DNA of 64,000 nucleotides, taken from assembly GCA_002118135.1 (NCBI GenBank), contig BDIU01000374.1:62380-126379 (forward strand), in the 5' to 3' direction. Both the position numbers and the translations under genes were made by a program. The notes beneath the pieces are model-generated. The model had not been told where the DNA came from. It ran no database searches and saw only the letters and a program-made list of their open reading frames with translations. Positions 21,746-34,600 of this stretch are shown piece by piece; the first letter of the stretch is position 1; each line of letters opens with the position of its first letter. Source of the DNA: Trebouxia sp. TZW2008. Lineage: Eukaryota > Chlorophyta > Trebouxiophyceae > Trebouxiales > Trebouxiaceae.

Positions 21746-23339
21746 ATGCAGCAGCCTGTGTGTTTGCAACGCAGCTGTCTTCCGACATGCCGCTCGTTTA
21801 ATGTACGATGTCAGCACAGCACGCGGCAACAAAGGCCTGTGATCACTCGTGCTGCAGTCCAGACTAAGCCCCTGCAGAATGTCATTCAGAATGCGGGGAA
21901 GGCTATCAGTGCTGTGGCGTTGAGCAGCTTACTCTTCGCAGGAGGTGTGCTGGGGACTGCAGTATGGGGCATGTTTTTGCTGCAGAAGCTGCAAACCACA
22001 CCTGCCTGCAGGTGCTGTTGCCCGCTTAGAAGGGGTCAACAAGCCTGAGCTGCTACCCAAAGAGTTCACAACTGTGATAGATGTGGCTGGCTTCCTCACA
22101 GATGGCGAGGTAGAGCTTGACAGGCTGCTCAATTTAGCTCCAGACTGTTTCTCTGGACATGCTGCTCAAACATGCCACAACAGATTCTGATATGCGAACA
22201 ATTTGCAGGAGAGGCGCATCAAAACTGAAATACAAAGTCTAGAAAGAGACAAAGGGGTCAAGCTAAGAGTCCTGGCGCAAAACTATCCAAACACTCCTGG
22301 TACGCATTGACTTGGCAGTCAGCATGTTCTATCCAACATCAGTGCGCTATACATACACTAGTGACCTTTCTGAATGTCATTTTTTGCCAATTCAGCAGCT
22401 TGCAGGCATCAGGAGGTCCTGGATGTTCCAGTCACTAATCCAATGCAAAGCGTGCACCTTCTAGCAAGCAAGCTAATTCAGGAATGAAAATGAGCGTCAG
22501 ACCAGTCTCTGTTGGGTGCAGGTCTAGCCATCAAGGATTTCTGGAAGGTTGATGCAGACACAGTAGTCTTTGTGGCTGACCCAGGCTTAGGCAACATTCT
22601 GAACTTCAATGTTGGCGAGAACGTTGACTTGCTCGTGCCTAGCGTAAGTTGCCACACACAGTGTCTTCTTTGTTGAGAGATTACTCTTTGGAATACATGT
22701 TGCCTTGCTCTTGTTTGTGTTTGGACGCACAGGTAAGGCATGTGCTTTAGTGTGCAGTAGTGTGCCAGCTTGCAGATTGCCGACCTATTGTGTCTGCTGT
22801 CAAATGAGTCACACGCCTGCTTCACCTCATCCAATTCAGGCTTGTTGAGAGTCTCAATGCAGCAGCTGCTGGTCAGATTGCTGAAGCTATGCATTGTATG
22901 TGCAGAACTTCTGGCCTAGACTTGCCAGCAAATATGGGGTCAAGAAGTACTGGCAGAGCAGCGGAGAAGAGTCAGCCATTGTCAATGCAGTAAGTGCAGC
23001 TGCACCTTACAGTCATTTTCTGAGCTATCACTTGGACTGTCTGCACGTGCATGCTGACAGATTTTGCCCAAAGCTGAACTCGTGAGGGTGCAGGCAGCAT
23101 GCATGCCCAACAGTCATCAGAAGTCCTATGACACACCACACATGACAATTTGCTTTTGACTCTGTTGTGCACAAGTTGCAGTTTCTTCATGGCTCATGTA
23201 TGTAGTGCTTGTGCAGGTCAGTGCAATTGACACTTGTTTCCGAGAACCAGTAGGCCGCGGTCAGTGCAGCCAGATACAGGGCACAATGGATGAGGGCAAG
23301 TCATCTGGGCCACTGGGCAAGGCGTTCTTTGGAACTTAA
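21746..23339 (+). CDS. Thylakoid-lumen TPM-domain protein (TLP15-like)
   Basis: Six exons in consistent phase: 21746-21944, 22012-22109, 22209-22299, 22522-22643, 22906-22989 and 23217-23339 (238 aa). Residues 1-45 are Arg/Ser-rich with almost no acid, like a chloroplast transit peptide. A hydrophobic stretch (ISAVALSSLLFAGG) follows as a likely thylakoid-transfer signal. The rest matches the TPM-domain lumen family related to Arabidopsis At5g52970 (from memory): 'VIDVAGFLTDGE', 'LRVLAQNYPNTPG', 'LAIKDFWKVD', 'VVFVADPGLGNILNF', 'FREPVGRGQC'. Its biochemical role is poorly known; the related TPM protein TLP18.3 acts in photosystem II repair. The gene shows the organism is photosynthetic. Confidence 0.9.
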
Positions 23340-24040
23340 AATTGACATAAACTCTTTGGTGCTCCTGTTCACAGAAGCCTGTTGCGTATGCCTCACAGCA
23401 CAGATCCTGTACATTTCTGCAGGAGCATTGCTGCCGGTGCTGGTCTTATCTGCTTTGTTTGTCTTCATTCATCGTAGTCAGTGTTGGTGAGTGGACAGAT
23501 TACGACTGAGCGACGCGTCAGCGTTTCAGATCCTGCTTTTTCTTCCCTTTTTCAGCTGGTTTGTTCTGCTCATTTGGCCTGTTTCCAGGCACATGCAAGA
23601 AATGACACAGGCAGCTCTATTTGTCCTGCTGTGACTTACAATACCAGTATCACAAGCTGGCATTTATGTACGCTGGAACTAGCTGCCAATGTGTCAATCT
23701 TCACAGACGACAGTTCATGCTTCAGCAACTTTGACCTTGTCTATGACTATAAACATGCAATGCTCTTACCTTGAATCAGCTGATGAACAAGCGATGCTGA
23801 TTACCGCTACATAGTGCTGTACGCATATACAGTAAAGTACTCCTGGACGCAGAACGTTGCAGTAACAGTACACCTCAGGCACATACTGACTTACAGCATC
23901 AGAGCTGCGAATCCAAGGCCAAAGTCTAATGTTGCTGCACCAGAGCTATAGTAAGGGGAACACAGTCAAGCATTGCTTGCACTCAGAAACATGTATCCAC
24001 TCCACTCATTCTCTCAATGTCAGGACTGTTGACATCATGT
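23340..24040. other. Convergent 3' flanks
   Basis: Between the lumen-protein gene (+) and the AIG1-like gene (-). Only short ORFs without recognisable domains. Confidence 0.5.
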
Positions 24041-25197
24041 TTATTCAACTTTAGCACGCTTCAGTAGCAACCTCTTGCAGAGCTGGCGCCCGCACAGGAA
24101 CAGTACGTAGAATATTACTATGCCTGTGGTGGCCATGCCAATGAACCCCTGCAATCAGTATACAGTCTTTCATGCAGAACTTTGAGTCGCATGCACTGAC
24201 AATGCAAGAAGCTGCTGTTAGCCTCTTGAGTCACTGCGTTGTCAGCATGCTGTGGCAAAATTGCTTGGGACAAAAGGGAATTTCTGCTGCAGCGACGTGT
24301 ATATGCTTCCATTTCGTTGCATGAGTACTGACCGCTGGCCATGGTAGCTGATTCAAGATTGGATATGGAAAGGCTCCATTGAAGTGACTGCAGATCAGTA
24401 TCCAGATGGTGTAGAAAGCTATGATCCCAACAGATAGCCGTCCAGATCTTTTGGAAAAGCTTCTAGGATGGGCGCAACATATGTCTGCCCACGCCACTAT
24501 GCTGTTGAAGACATGAACTGAAAAGCCTAGCCATGGTGGCCTGTCAATTTCACCACCCTCTACCAGGGCATCTTTGCCAGTGGTTGCATCAATCAAATAG
24601 TACATGGCTGTCACGCTGTTTGCCATGCCAAACAAGGCGCACGAAAGGTCATCAGCCCAGGTATTGAGCAGTCTGCTGTTGTGTGGGTCCTGCAAGCCAA
24701 AGACCTGCCGTTAGCATGGCCAAGCGCTTGACATGCTGTCATTCAAATTCATGCAATGCAACCGCCTACCTTGGATATATCTGCCAAGCAGGCAATGAGT
24801 AGCTGTAGCATCTGCCATGTGAAAGAGTAGAACGTCAAGTATCTGAAAAACCATCCAAACCCGGTGGACCCTGGTAACAGCTGTGCCGCGGGGGTCAAAT
24901 GCCATAGCCACACCCGAACATAACACAACAGAGCAAAGGCATGAACCACAAAGGCTCCTTCCTGACCCAAGCTTGTAGCAGGACTGTTGGCGTGCCGGCT
25001 GCAGTGAACGCAACATGTGACCATTGAGAGACAAGGAATTTTGAGCACGAGCTCTCTATTGCGCCACCGCACCTGGAGCTTTCCGCGATTGCAGCAGATC
25101 GGTCAAGCGCGAGAGCTTCCTTGCTAGAGAGCGCTTGATCGCCTGTGGCATTCGGCTGGTTAGACATGGAGTGTCTTTGCTTGGCCTTGGTGGCCAT
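24041..25197 (-). CDS. AIG1 / FAR-17a-like multi-pass membrane protein
   Basis: Four exons (minus strand): 25197-25073, 24998-24770, 24689-24333 and 24148-24041 (272 aa). AIG1/ADTRP proteins are membrane threonine hydrolases that cleave fatty-acid esters of hydroxy fatty acids in animals; algal substrates are unknown. About five or six hydrophobic segments are visible. 'RYLTF' (T97) and a His in 'GFSVHVFN' (H177) sit where the family's catalytic Thr and His are expected; that assignment is from memory. Later blocks 'GIIAFYTIWILICS' and 'NGAFPYPILN' fit the family. The start exon was chosen because ATG 25197 follows CpG-rich sequence and its GT donor joins exon 2 in frame; an alternative reads straight through from ATG 25072. 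Confidence 0.75.
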
Positions 25198-25621
25198 CCC
25201 GACCCAGCTTGCGGCAACAGATCACTGTATGTAAGCTTGAATCGGTTGGGCTTAAGAGCTGAGGTAATAAGGAGCAGCAGGTTGTTGTTCGCACACAATG
25301 GGTCGAACAGGTCGCAAGGCAACGACGCCTGACTTTACGCTGAAAGACCGGTGTGAGCAGCGCTTTCAGAACAAGTCAGCTGCAATCATGCCGGCGCACA
25401 ATGCAGTTCCCAAACTGAATTGAGCTTTGTCCAGCATCAGATACAGCATGGCATGGCAGCAGATGATTGTGCACTTTTACAGCATAAACATCTGAAGCAC
25501 AGTTACATTCGCAGCAGTCAGCCAAACAATTAGAAATGGAAGATTGGCATGATTTCCGGAACTGTACACTGTGGAAATTAAAATGCCTGGCATGTCGCCA
25601 AAAGCTAACACTACCAGTATG
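25198..25621. other. Spacer between the THO2 3' end and the AIG1-like gene
   Basis: Both flanking genes are on the minus strand. It is CpG-richer near 25200-25400, as expected for the AIG1-like promoter. No ORF of note. Confidence 0.45.
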
Positions 25622-28600
25622 CTATCTGCCCCTATGCGGCGCACTCCTGTAATTCCTGTCAGACTGAGTCCGACTTTCTGGAGGGGAGGAGTGATGGTAA
25701 GGAGCCTGAGGCAGGCGAGTACGGCTAGTCTGACGTCGAACAGGCATCTGGGGCTCTTCAGCCCTGTCTATTGAGACTATTCGCTCAGGATTGCCCCTAT
25801 TCCTGGTCACATTCTGTTGGCTTGAAGGCACCTCTTGTTCACGAGCCCTGTCTGTTGTGCCCCTTTGGTCTAAATTGTCCCTGCCTCTGGTAGCATTCTG
25901 CCGGGTTGCAGGCATTGGAGGTTCCGGTGCTCTGGCTGGCACAGCATTCTGATCTGAGTTGCTCTTGTTTCTGTTCAATATCAGTCGCAAGTCACCAGGG
26001 GCCAGACCCTGTAAAACCCAAAGCGCCTGATGTGAGCAGGCAAAGTACATGATCTTAGACGTCAAAGCAGGAGCTTCTGTAACTAGAAGCAGCCTGGGAC
26101 TTTGAGCACATAGCATGCAAGTCCCTAGGGGCTGAGGTATGTGAAATCATGCTGCAATGCTACACCATTGCACTTTGCTGATAGCATGCCATAGACACTT
26201 TGCAAGAATGACAGATGCTTTGAAGCAGTCAACTTGATGAAGAAAGATCCAGAATGACAGTGTCGAGACACATGTGGAGGGACCCAGCAGCAGTCAAGTA
26301 CAGGCAGCACAATTGGACAGCAAAATAGACTTGTCTTTGTTATGCGCGGCATTGCAGCAGTGGGACTCAAGAGAAAGCACACCTCAGTTGCGGCTGCTGG
26401 TCTGTCTGTGCCGTCTGTAGGGCTGTCCCGCTGCTCTGCAAAGCACAGCCAGGTCAACTCAAAAATATGACTATAGGTATGCGAGCCCATTTGTAGCACA
26501 ATTGCATGCTGGCACCTCCAGCTGTGAGCAGGCACAGCCGCTTACAGACCTGATGTCAAGGCTTGCAGCACAAAACTGTAGCTCAAGCTGGCCAACAAGC
26601 CAAAAAACCTAACAGTGTCTGTGTCTGGCACAGACTGCACACGTAGCAACATGCATAAGCTGATAAAATAGTACTTCAAAGAAAATTGAAGACTTTGCAC
26701 ATTGCCTTGTCTATATGTGCTTTTCAAAGTACAAGCAAAAGCTCACACACCTCTGTCAGCGCCCTTGCTTGGCGCCTGTGTGGAAGCACTAGGACCTTGA
26801 GAAGGATCTGAGCTATCCAGGTTTGGCCTAGGGCCCAATCCAGGAGCGGCGTCTGCAACTGCCCTGTTGCCTGATCTGGCAATGGAGGATGCCAGCCTGG
26901 AAGCAGGGACAGCAGCTGATGGAGCAGCTACTGCAGCAGCTTCAGCAGATGAGTCAGGCCTGGCAGGCGCTGCAGCAGAGTCTGGCTGAGCAGCTGCGTC
27001 TGAAGCTGCCGCAGCTGCCCTGGCCTTTTCAGCTTTCTTCTCTGCCTGCACATCAATGTCACAGATTAGTCATAGCCAAGCATATTGATCAGTGAAAGAC
27101 ATGACCATACGGCTCTTGTCTCTGACACACGCATTGGGACAAATTGCACTGGCTGCACAGGTGCATGAGGAACAACAAGCCAGGTGATGCATTCACCAGC
27201 TATCAGTTCAGCCGCAAGCACTGTCACAAATTGCAACCATATACACTTTGCAAGGGCAACATTGACCCATGTTGCAATTGCAGTAAAATGCATTCAGTGA
27301 TATCTTGAACTCTGGTTGTCAGTGCGCACAACGCACCTTGGCCTTCTCCTTGTCAGGGTCCTTGTCTTTCTTCTCCTTCTTCTCCTTTTTGTCCTTCTTC
27401 TTATGCTCTTTGTCCCTGTGCTCCCTCTTCCTCTTGTGCCCCTTCTTGCTTTCTTTGCCATCAGAGTCATCCTGCAACAGCGCCTTGTCATCAGTACTTG
27501 GTCATGATTGCCAGATGATCTGCATGACTGGCTCCTGTACCACTGACCAGTGGAAAACAAGCGACAATGGCAGCAGCAAAACAGACAGGTGAACTCTGAG
27601 TCTACCTCAAGCATACCCTTGGACCAATGGGCATATTGGGCGTGAGTGTATGTCATTCAGAGTATTACAAAGGGCAGAGTATGCTTGGCATCAAGGGAGA
27701 GGACCAGTGGTACAGCCCAATGGCTCTGCAGTCTTTGAGTCACAGCGTAGGTCATTTTCACAAGGCACACCAGACTGAATGCCAACTGACAAACATTGTG
27801 TTTTGATGTTGGGACTTGCCTTGGCATCTTGTCCCTCAGGGCTGCCAGGCTGCAAGCTAGCCGCAGACTTCTGGGGGCTAGCAAGAGATGCTTCTGCGGG
27901 CGCATGAGAGGGTCCAGCGGCCTCAACACCATTCTGCGCAGCAGTAGTCCCTGCAGTAGCACAGAATCACTCAAGGACTGTATCGCACAAGCCCAGGAGA
28001 TCCCATTGCAGGCGCCTTGGGAGGTCCAGCAGCCTCGACGGCCTCAACACCATTCTGTGCAGCAGTAGACCCTGCAACTGCACTGGTCAAGGACATCAAA
28101 CAAGCCCAGGAAACAACATCAAAACAGTTGAGCTTGGTGGAGAGATCCCTCTGCAGCTGCCTCAGAGGGTCCAGCAGCCTGAACACTGTTCTGTGCAGCA
28201 GAAGTCCCTTCACTTGCAATGCACCTGGTCACTGAGTCTCTCGCAGAGCCCCTGCACCTGAGGAAAGTCTGACTGGTGCTTATGGGACCAATAGTCACAT
28301 CAGCTTGCATGACCTGCTATGTACGGGCTGAAGATGCACTTGTCATGCAGTGCTGTGGGCTTAGGTGTCAAATGCAGTGCATGCTGACAACCATGCTGTG
28401 CATTGCAGCTTGGAATGTTGTCTAGAGTGCATTTGGTGCGTGATGCTCGCCTGCAGGCTGTGGCTCTGCAGCTGCTCCTGCTGCCTCTACCTCCCCATCC
28501 TCTTGTTCTTCAGGTACAGCAGGCTTTGCTTCAGCAGCTTTCCTTTCACCAGACCTGGAATCCGCTGGCACACTTTGGGAGCAGAGCTACAGTGTTGCTA

Positions 28601-31600
28601 TACATGATTACAAGCCAGATCCAAGGCTTGATGATAGGCAGCGCATTTGAAAGCTGGAAGACTTATTTGCGACAAGCTCACATGGGCAACATGGACAGGA
28701 TGCGCTGCTTTGGTCAGTCAATGTATGTGCATGTACATTGGCATATGGGCGTCAAGCCCAGGCAATGTTGCTAGCAATGCAGGAATGCACACAAACATTG
28801 AACATTGAAAACAGATGCCTTTGATGAGAGGCTTTGATGAGTGCAATCGAGCTAGATCATGCATACCTAGAAGCACTGGGCTTTCTGTCTGTGCGCCGTG
28901 CATCTGAGTTCCTCTCTTGTGATTTCTCAGCATCTGTTGGTGCAGCACTTCTGCTGTCCCTGTGACCTGCCTCCCGAGTTGACTCATGGCGGCGGTGTGA
29001 GTCACGCTCTGCATGCTTGGCTTCAGGCTCTGCACGCACAGCATGCCTTCTGTCTGACTCGCTACGCTGACTTTCCCGCGTTGTATGCCTCCTCTCTGAC
29101 TCATCCCTGTGGCTGTCACGCTGTGCATGCTGTGGATGCTTTGCCTCATCTGCCTGAGAGACATCAGACCGTGTCCGCTGCCGTTCATCTTCCCTGATCT
29201 TTGCATCACGTGGCTCATGTCTGCTGTCAGAGGGCTTGGGGTTGTCCCTTGACGTCCTGCGGGGTTCATCTGGTTTTGATGAGGACCTGTCCTCTTGACG
29301 ACTGCCAGATGTGCGGCTGGCAATGATCTCCACTGCTGACACTGCTGGTGCTTCTGCTTTGATTGGATTCCAGGATATGGGCTTGCGCTGCAGGAAAAAG
29401 GTCATATGTGTGGGTGACAGGCGCAGCGCTTGCATGCAATGATGACAGCCCACAGCAGCACAACTTGCACTCTTTTGACATGCGCGGGGGCCCAGCCAGG
29501 TGTGCGCTGGGTATTGGTACATTGTGTATGGCTTGTTGATTTGCATAGCTTGCATGCATATGCTTGTCACGATACTGCACACAAAGCCAACAGCTGTTCC
29601 CAATCTGTTCATATGTTACCAGTTGTAATCAATTTCTCCATAAATGCAAAGTCAAACCAATTTTTGTGGAGTCTGTTCAGCCTTCTGAGTTCCAAATGCT
29701 ACCGCTTGGTTTGTGTCACGCCTTTTGTGAAGAACAAGAGCACTGATTGCCATACCTTGGGCCTTTTGGGTTCCTGCTCTTCACCAGCCTCCCTGCTACC
29801 CTGTGCTTGGTCACCTGCTGCTCTTCCCTCTTGCTCACCCTCACGAGCTCTCTTGCCAGCACGGGCAGTCTGCTCAGGGCGTTCAGAGGGCTGTTTGGCA
29901 TCGGCCCCTGAGGGCGTACCTGCAGCAGCCCCTGAAGCCTGTTCTGAGGTGGCCTTTTGGGACTTGCCGGAAGCAGCCCCTGAGGGCTTGTCTGCAACAG
30001 CCCTTGCTGACTGCTCGGGGTCAGCTCTGGAAGGTTTGTCCGCAGCAGCAGCGGAGTCAGCCTTTGCAGAGGGCGTGAACTCTGCAGCATCTGCTCGCAA
30101 CTGGGTTTGGTTGCCTGCATGGTTGAAAGCTACTGTTATCATTGGCATTGGCACATGTGCACAGGCGGCATGAACACATGTTGGCGCTGGTTGCAGAAGC
30201 AAAACGCCTTTGCACAGCATCATGCTCTATATGCCTGTGCTATTGCTTGACAGATGCTTTCAAACTGTCAAGGACAATGAACTCATTTCAATATGCACTA
30301 AGTAGCACCTGCAACACTCCTCATGTGTGTCAAGTCACTATCGCTGCCTTCTCGCAACATCAAGCACAGACATGGACAAACACTGCAATATTGCAGCAAT
30401 GGGCTGTAGGCAAAGGTTGCATACCAGCCGTGGCACTCCCTGGGTGCTGGCACTCAGCTTGAATTTTGAGCAAAGCCAACAATGCAGCTATGACTAGCAG
30501 GCAAGATGTGCATGCAGGCAGCAGTGTCACTTCTGGTGGTAGGCCTGGGGGTGCTGGCGCTCAGTCCAAACAGTATGCAAAAAGCCAACAATGCAGGTGC
30601 AACAGGCAACAGGTGCATACTAGCAGCAGCAGCAGCAGCAGCAGCAACAGCACTCCATGTCTTGGGCTCTGGGGTGCTGGCGCTCAGTCCAAATCTTGGA
30701 AAAAATCAACAATGCAGGTGCAATAGGCACAAGGTGCATACCAGCAGCAGCAGCAGCAGCACTCCAAGTGGTGGGCCTTGGGGGTGCTGGCGCTCACTTT
30801 AGATGTTATGCAAAAAGTCAACAATGCAGGTGCAACAGGCAAAAGGTGCGTACCAGCAGCAGCAGCAGCAGCAGCAGCACTACTAGGGCCTGAGGGCGCT
30901 GGCGCTCAGTTCAAAGCTTATGCAACAAATCAAGAATGCAGGTGCACCAGGCAAAAGGTGCATACCAGCAGCAGCAGCAGCAGCACTCCTAGTGGTGGGC
31001 CTTGGGGTGCTGGTGGAGGCCCTGGCAGCTTCAGCCTGAGGGGCAGCTGCTGCATCAGTCTTTGCTGCTTTTGTGCCCCTGCACCATCCGACCCACAAGG
31101 AGTTGAGTGGAGACCACACAGACTCAACAAGCACTGAACAAACACAGCAGCCGAGCCAAAGATAGCAACTTTACAACCTCAGCAAGCACACCAAAATGGC
31201 CAATACAACGTGCTCAGATGATGCAGAACAAACTACGTATCAATCTGGTGCATCTGCAACATGCTGGTGTAGACTGCTGCGAGCAGAACATACACACGCA
31301 CCTTTCCTTGCGCTGTTAACGTGTCAGAACATGCTTATCTGTGAAAGGGGCACATCCTGCTGCTAGAAGACTTGCAACTACATCTTGGCCCAGGTATATA
31401 AAAACCCTGTTGATACATAGCTTGAGTGGCGCAACCATCCTGAAAACAGCTTTTATAGATGTATTTGAGTGTTGCTTGAGCTACCTAGGGTCTGCTGCTG
31501 CAGGGTCAGCCCGCCTCTTGTTCCCACTAGCAGGGGCTGTCCCATTGGGAGTGGCACCCTTCCCATCAGAAGGAGCAGCCTTCCCATCGACTGCTGCCTT

Positions 31601-34600
31601 TTGCCCTGGGGGAGATCCGCCCTTCCTAGCCCCTTCAGCAGCCTGGCTCTTCAGGGCAGCAGCCCTCAGGTCTGGCAGCTGTTTGTCATCAGCTGCCTTG
31701 CTTGCTGCTGATGTCGTACGGGAGCTGTCCCTTGACACCCCTCTCTCCCCATTCTCTCTAACACCCCTGCTGGCGGGTTCCCGATGGCTACTTCTAGCTG
31801 CTGCTTCCCTACCAGCAGGCTCCTTGCTTTCCCTGCGGTGATCTGTACTATCCAGGGCAGCAGCATCCTTAGAGCCCCTGTGGGCAGGGGCAGTTTGGGC
31901 AGCCGGCTCTTTAGCGGTTCTGCCATTGGCAGATGCTCTCACAGTGCCCTCCTTACTTGACTTGGGTGCCCCCGCAGCTCCATTGGCTGTCTTGCCAGCA
32001 GCACTGGAAGTTGCTGAAGCACCCTCAGCAGCAGCTGCTGTAGAGGCTGCTTTGGCAGGTGCAGAAGAAGCTGCAAGCCTTGAAGCAGCTGCTGCAGGAG
32101 CTACTGGCAGAGGTGCTGCAGAAGGTGGGCGGCCCTGAGGTGGTGGTTTAGTGTCCTTCGGAGTTGGTCTGCTGGCGTACTGAGGATCCCATTTCTGCCG
32201 CTCAAACAGCCTGCAGCAGATTTGGCAAACAAGATCAACAATTCTAGGAACAGAAAGTCGGCTTTCGAAATGAGTTGCAGGAAGTAGATGAGGCTTTTGC
32301 GCAGTAAAATCTGCTGATCTTGAACATCAGCTGAGCTGACACAGCATGACATGCCCTGATCATAAAGAAGAACAAGAGAAAGAAGAGGAAGACCCGTCCT
32401 TAGATGCTTGCTGGATGCAGCATGGCATGTCTGGCTGATGCTACCAGCTGCTGACATCACCAGACAGGGTGTTGCTATTAAGGATAGGGTTACAAGCTGC
32501 AGGTTGAACGCATGCTCGGTACGAGCCTCAGCCATGTGTTGTGCATTTGTAAGCACAAGGATGTGTAACACCATGTGCAACTGTTTGCAGAGGGCGCAAC
32601 ACAATGAGTCAACACCCATGAAACTGCCACTCAGCGCTTCTGGGCTAACTCAGATACAAAGTCATGAAAGGAAAACATGTTGAGCATCGCCAAAGACATC
32701 AGTACTGCCAAAGACATCAGTACTGCCTACAGTCAGCTGACCTGGCCTATGTCAATTTCGACAGGGTGGTGCTTGTGAAGAATCCGCCAAGGACAAGACT
32801 CATAAATATGGCAAATGACCCCAGTGAGACTGCAGCCTATCAAACCATCATTAATGTTCCACAAAATGTGGAAACGCACAACGTCACCAGCAACATGCTC
32901 ACCTGATAGCAGGCACCGCAGTTGAGGTGCCAGAGTCAAACTTGACATTGCTCTGAATGGTGTTGTTGAGGTCATTGTGGCAGCGGATGGCCAAGTTGAA
33001 AAGGGGCACAGGCTGCTCTGTGAAGTTGCCATGGGAGTCCTGGGGGGGTTGCAGGCGGGTGTAGATGGACCGCAGGGGTGGGGTCAATGATTTGGCATGC
33101 TGCAGAATCATTGGGAACACCTGCATCAGCATAGAGGGTTGAAAAGGGGCACATGCTGCTCTGTGAAGCTCCCATGGGAGTCCTGGGGGGGTTGCAGGCG
33201 GGTGTAGATGGACCTCAGGGGTGGGGTCAGCGATTTGGCATGCCGCAGAATCATTGGGAACACCTACATCAGCACAGATAGAGATTCCTTGCCTTTGCTC
33301 ATCAGCATACAAGTTCAGCTGGACCTTCAAGAACATGAGCAGAAATAATCAGGGATGAAGATTGCAAAATTTGTATGAACAACCATGATCTTCAACCATG
33401 GCCACACATAACTAGCGCTCAAGCTGGACAGTGCAAGTGTGAACATTGTATAGCGCAGTTTGTGCATAGACTCACCGTCTTGGTCTTGTTGAGCACCAGC
33501 ATGGCATTCACAGCAGCCCGCAAGTTGGTATTGGCTTTCTCATTGGCCTTGAAGATAGCCACAAGCTTATTGGCCACATCAGACTGGAGGCCCCTGGCAA
33601 ACTCATTGTAGTTGTGCTTGGTGGCCTGTTTGCCGGCGCCCACAAAAAAGATGGCGTCCATTCTGAAGCCCTGCCTGGGGAGCATCCTCTCCAGATCGTC
33701 TTGGTTCAACTGCAAGAAGCAACAAAACAACCGATTTACAGCATGCTGATGTGTTGTTGGTATGCATGAAACGCACAAATGTCCCTCCAAGTGGCTGGCA
33801 TCCATTCTGCCTGGGGAGCATCCTTTCCAGATCATCTTGGTTCAACTGCATTGATTTACATCACCAGATATCTTACAATTCAGACTTGATGGCACGCTCA
33901 CATGTTATTGTTATGCATGAAATGGGCAAGAAGCCCTATAAGCGCTGGCGTACGTATGGAAGGCCCTGCCTGAACAGCTCGCTAAATCATCCTGATTCAG
34001 CTGCAAGACAATCTCGACTTTACAGCAAGCTCAAGTGCATGAGCACATGTGATGTGTATGCTGCACTTCTAGAAGTCCATTTCTACACACAGGAACTCTG
34101 CCAAATGACATGTGGAGACCAGTTGGCTGCAAATTGTGCTTGTGCAGAAACCCAAGACACAGAGCGATGCTATCATGTCAAACACAAACGGTGAGACTAC
34201 AATGGCATGCCTGTTTTGGACTCTGTTGTGATGCAATACAAAGTCTGAACTGAGTTTTGAGCAATGGCAAGAGTGGCTTACCCACCAAACCTGGATGCAT
34301 CGCAGCACCTCCCGGAAGAAGATGCCAAAGTTGTCAGCTTCACGCTCTGTCATGGTAAACAGCAGAGTCAGCCCAATTGGTACCAGCTGCATAGCACACA
34401 CTAGCTGTCAGACATGCAAAACATCATAGCATTACATACGCATTGCACACCTATTGACAGGACATAGGATTGACGGTTGCGCATCATAGCTTTGACGACG
34501 TGTATGCAAGACAATGACACCTTGCTGCACAGCATCAAGCTGACACGAGGTATGCAAGACATTGGAGCAACAGCCGCACACCGTGCAATTGCAACCATAC

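Noticed and set aside
28403..31140. Plus-strand ORFs opposite the THO2 tail (for example 29430-30173 and 30506-30802)
   Set aside because: Their open length reflects the low-complexity codons of the minus-strand exons and CAG repeats; no domains.
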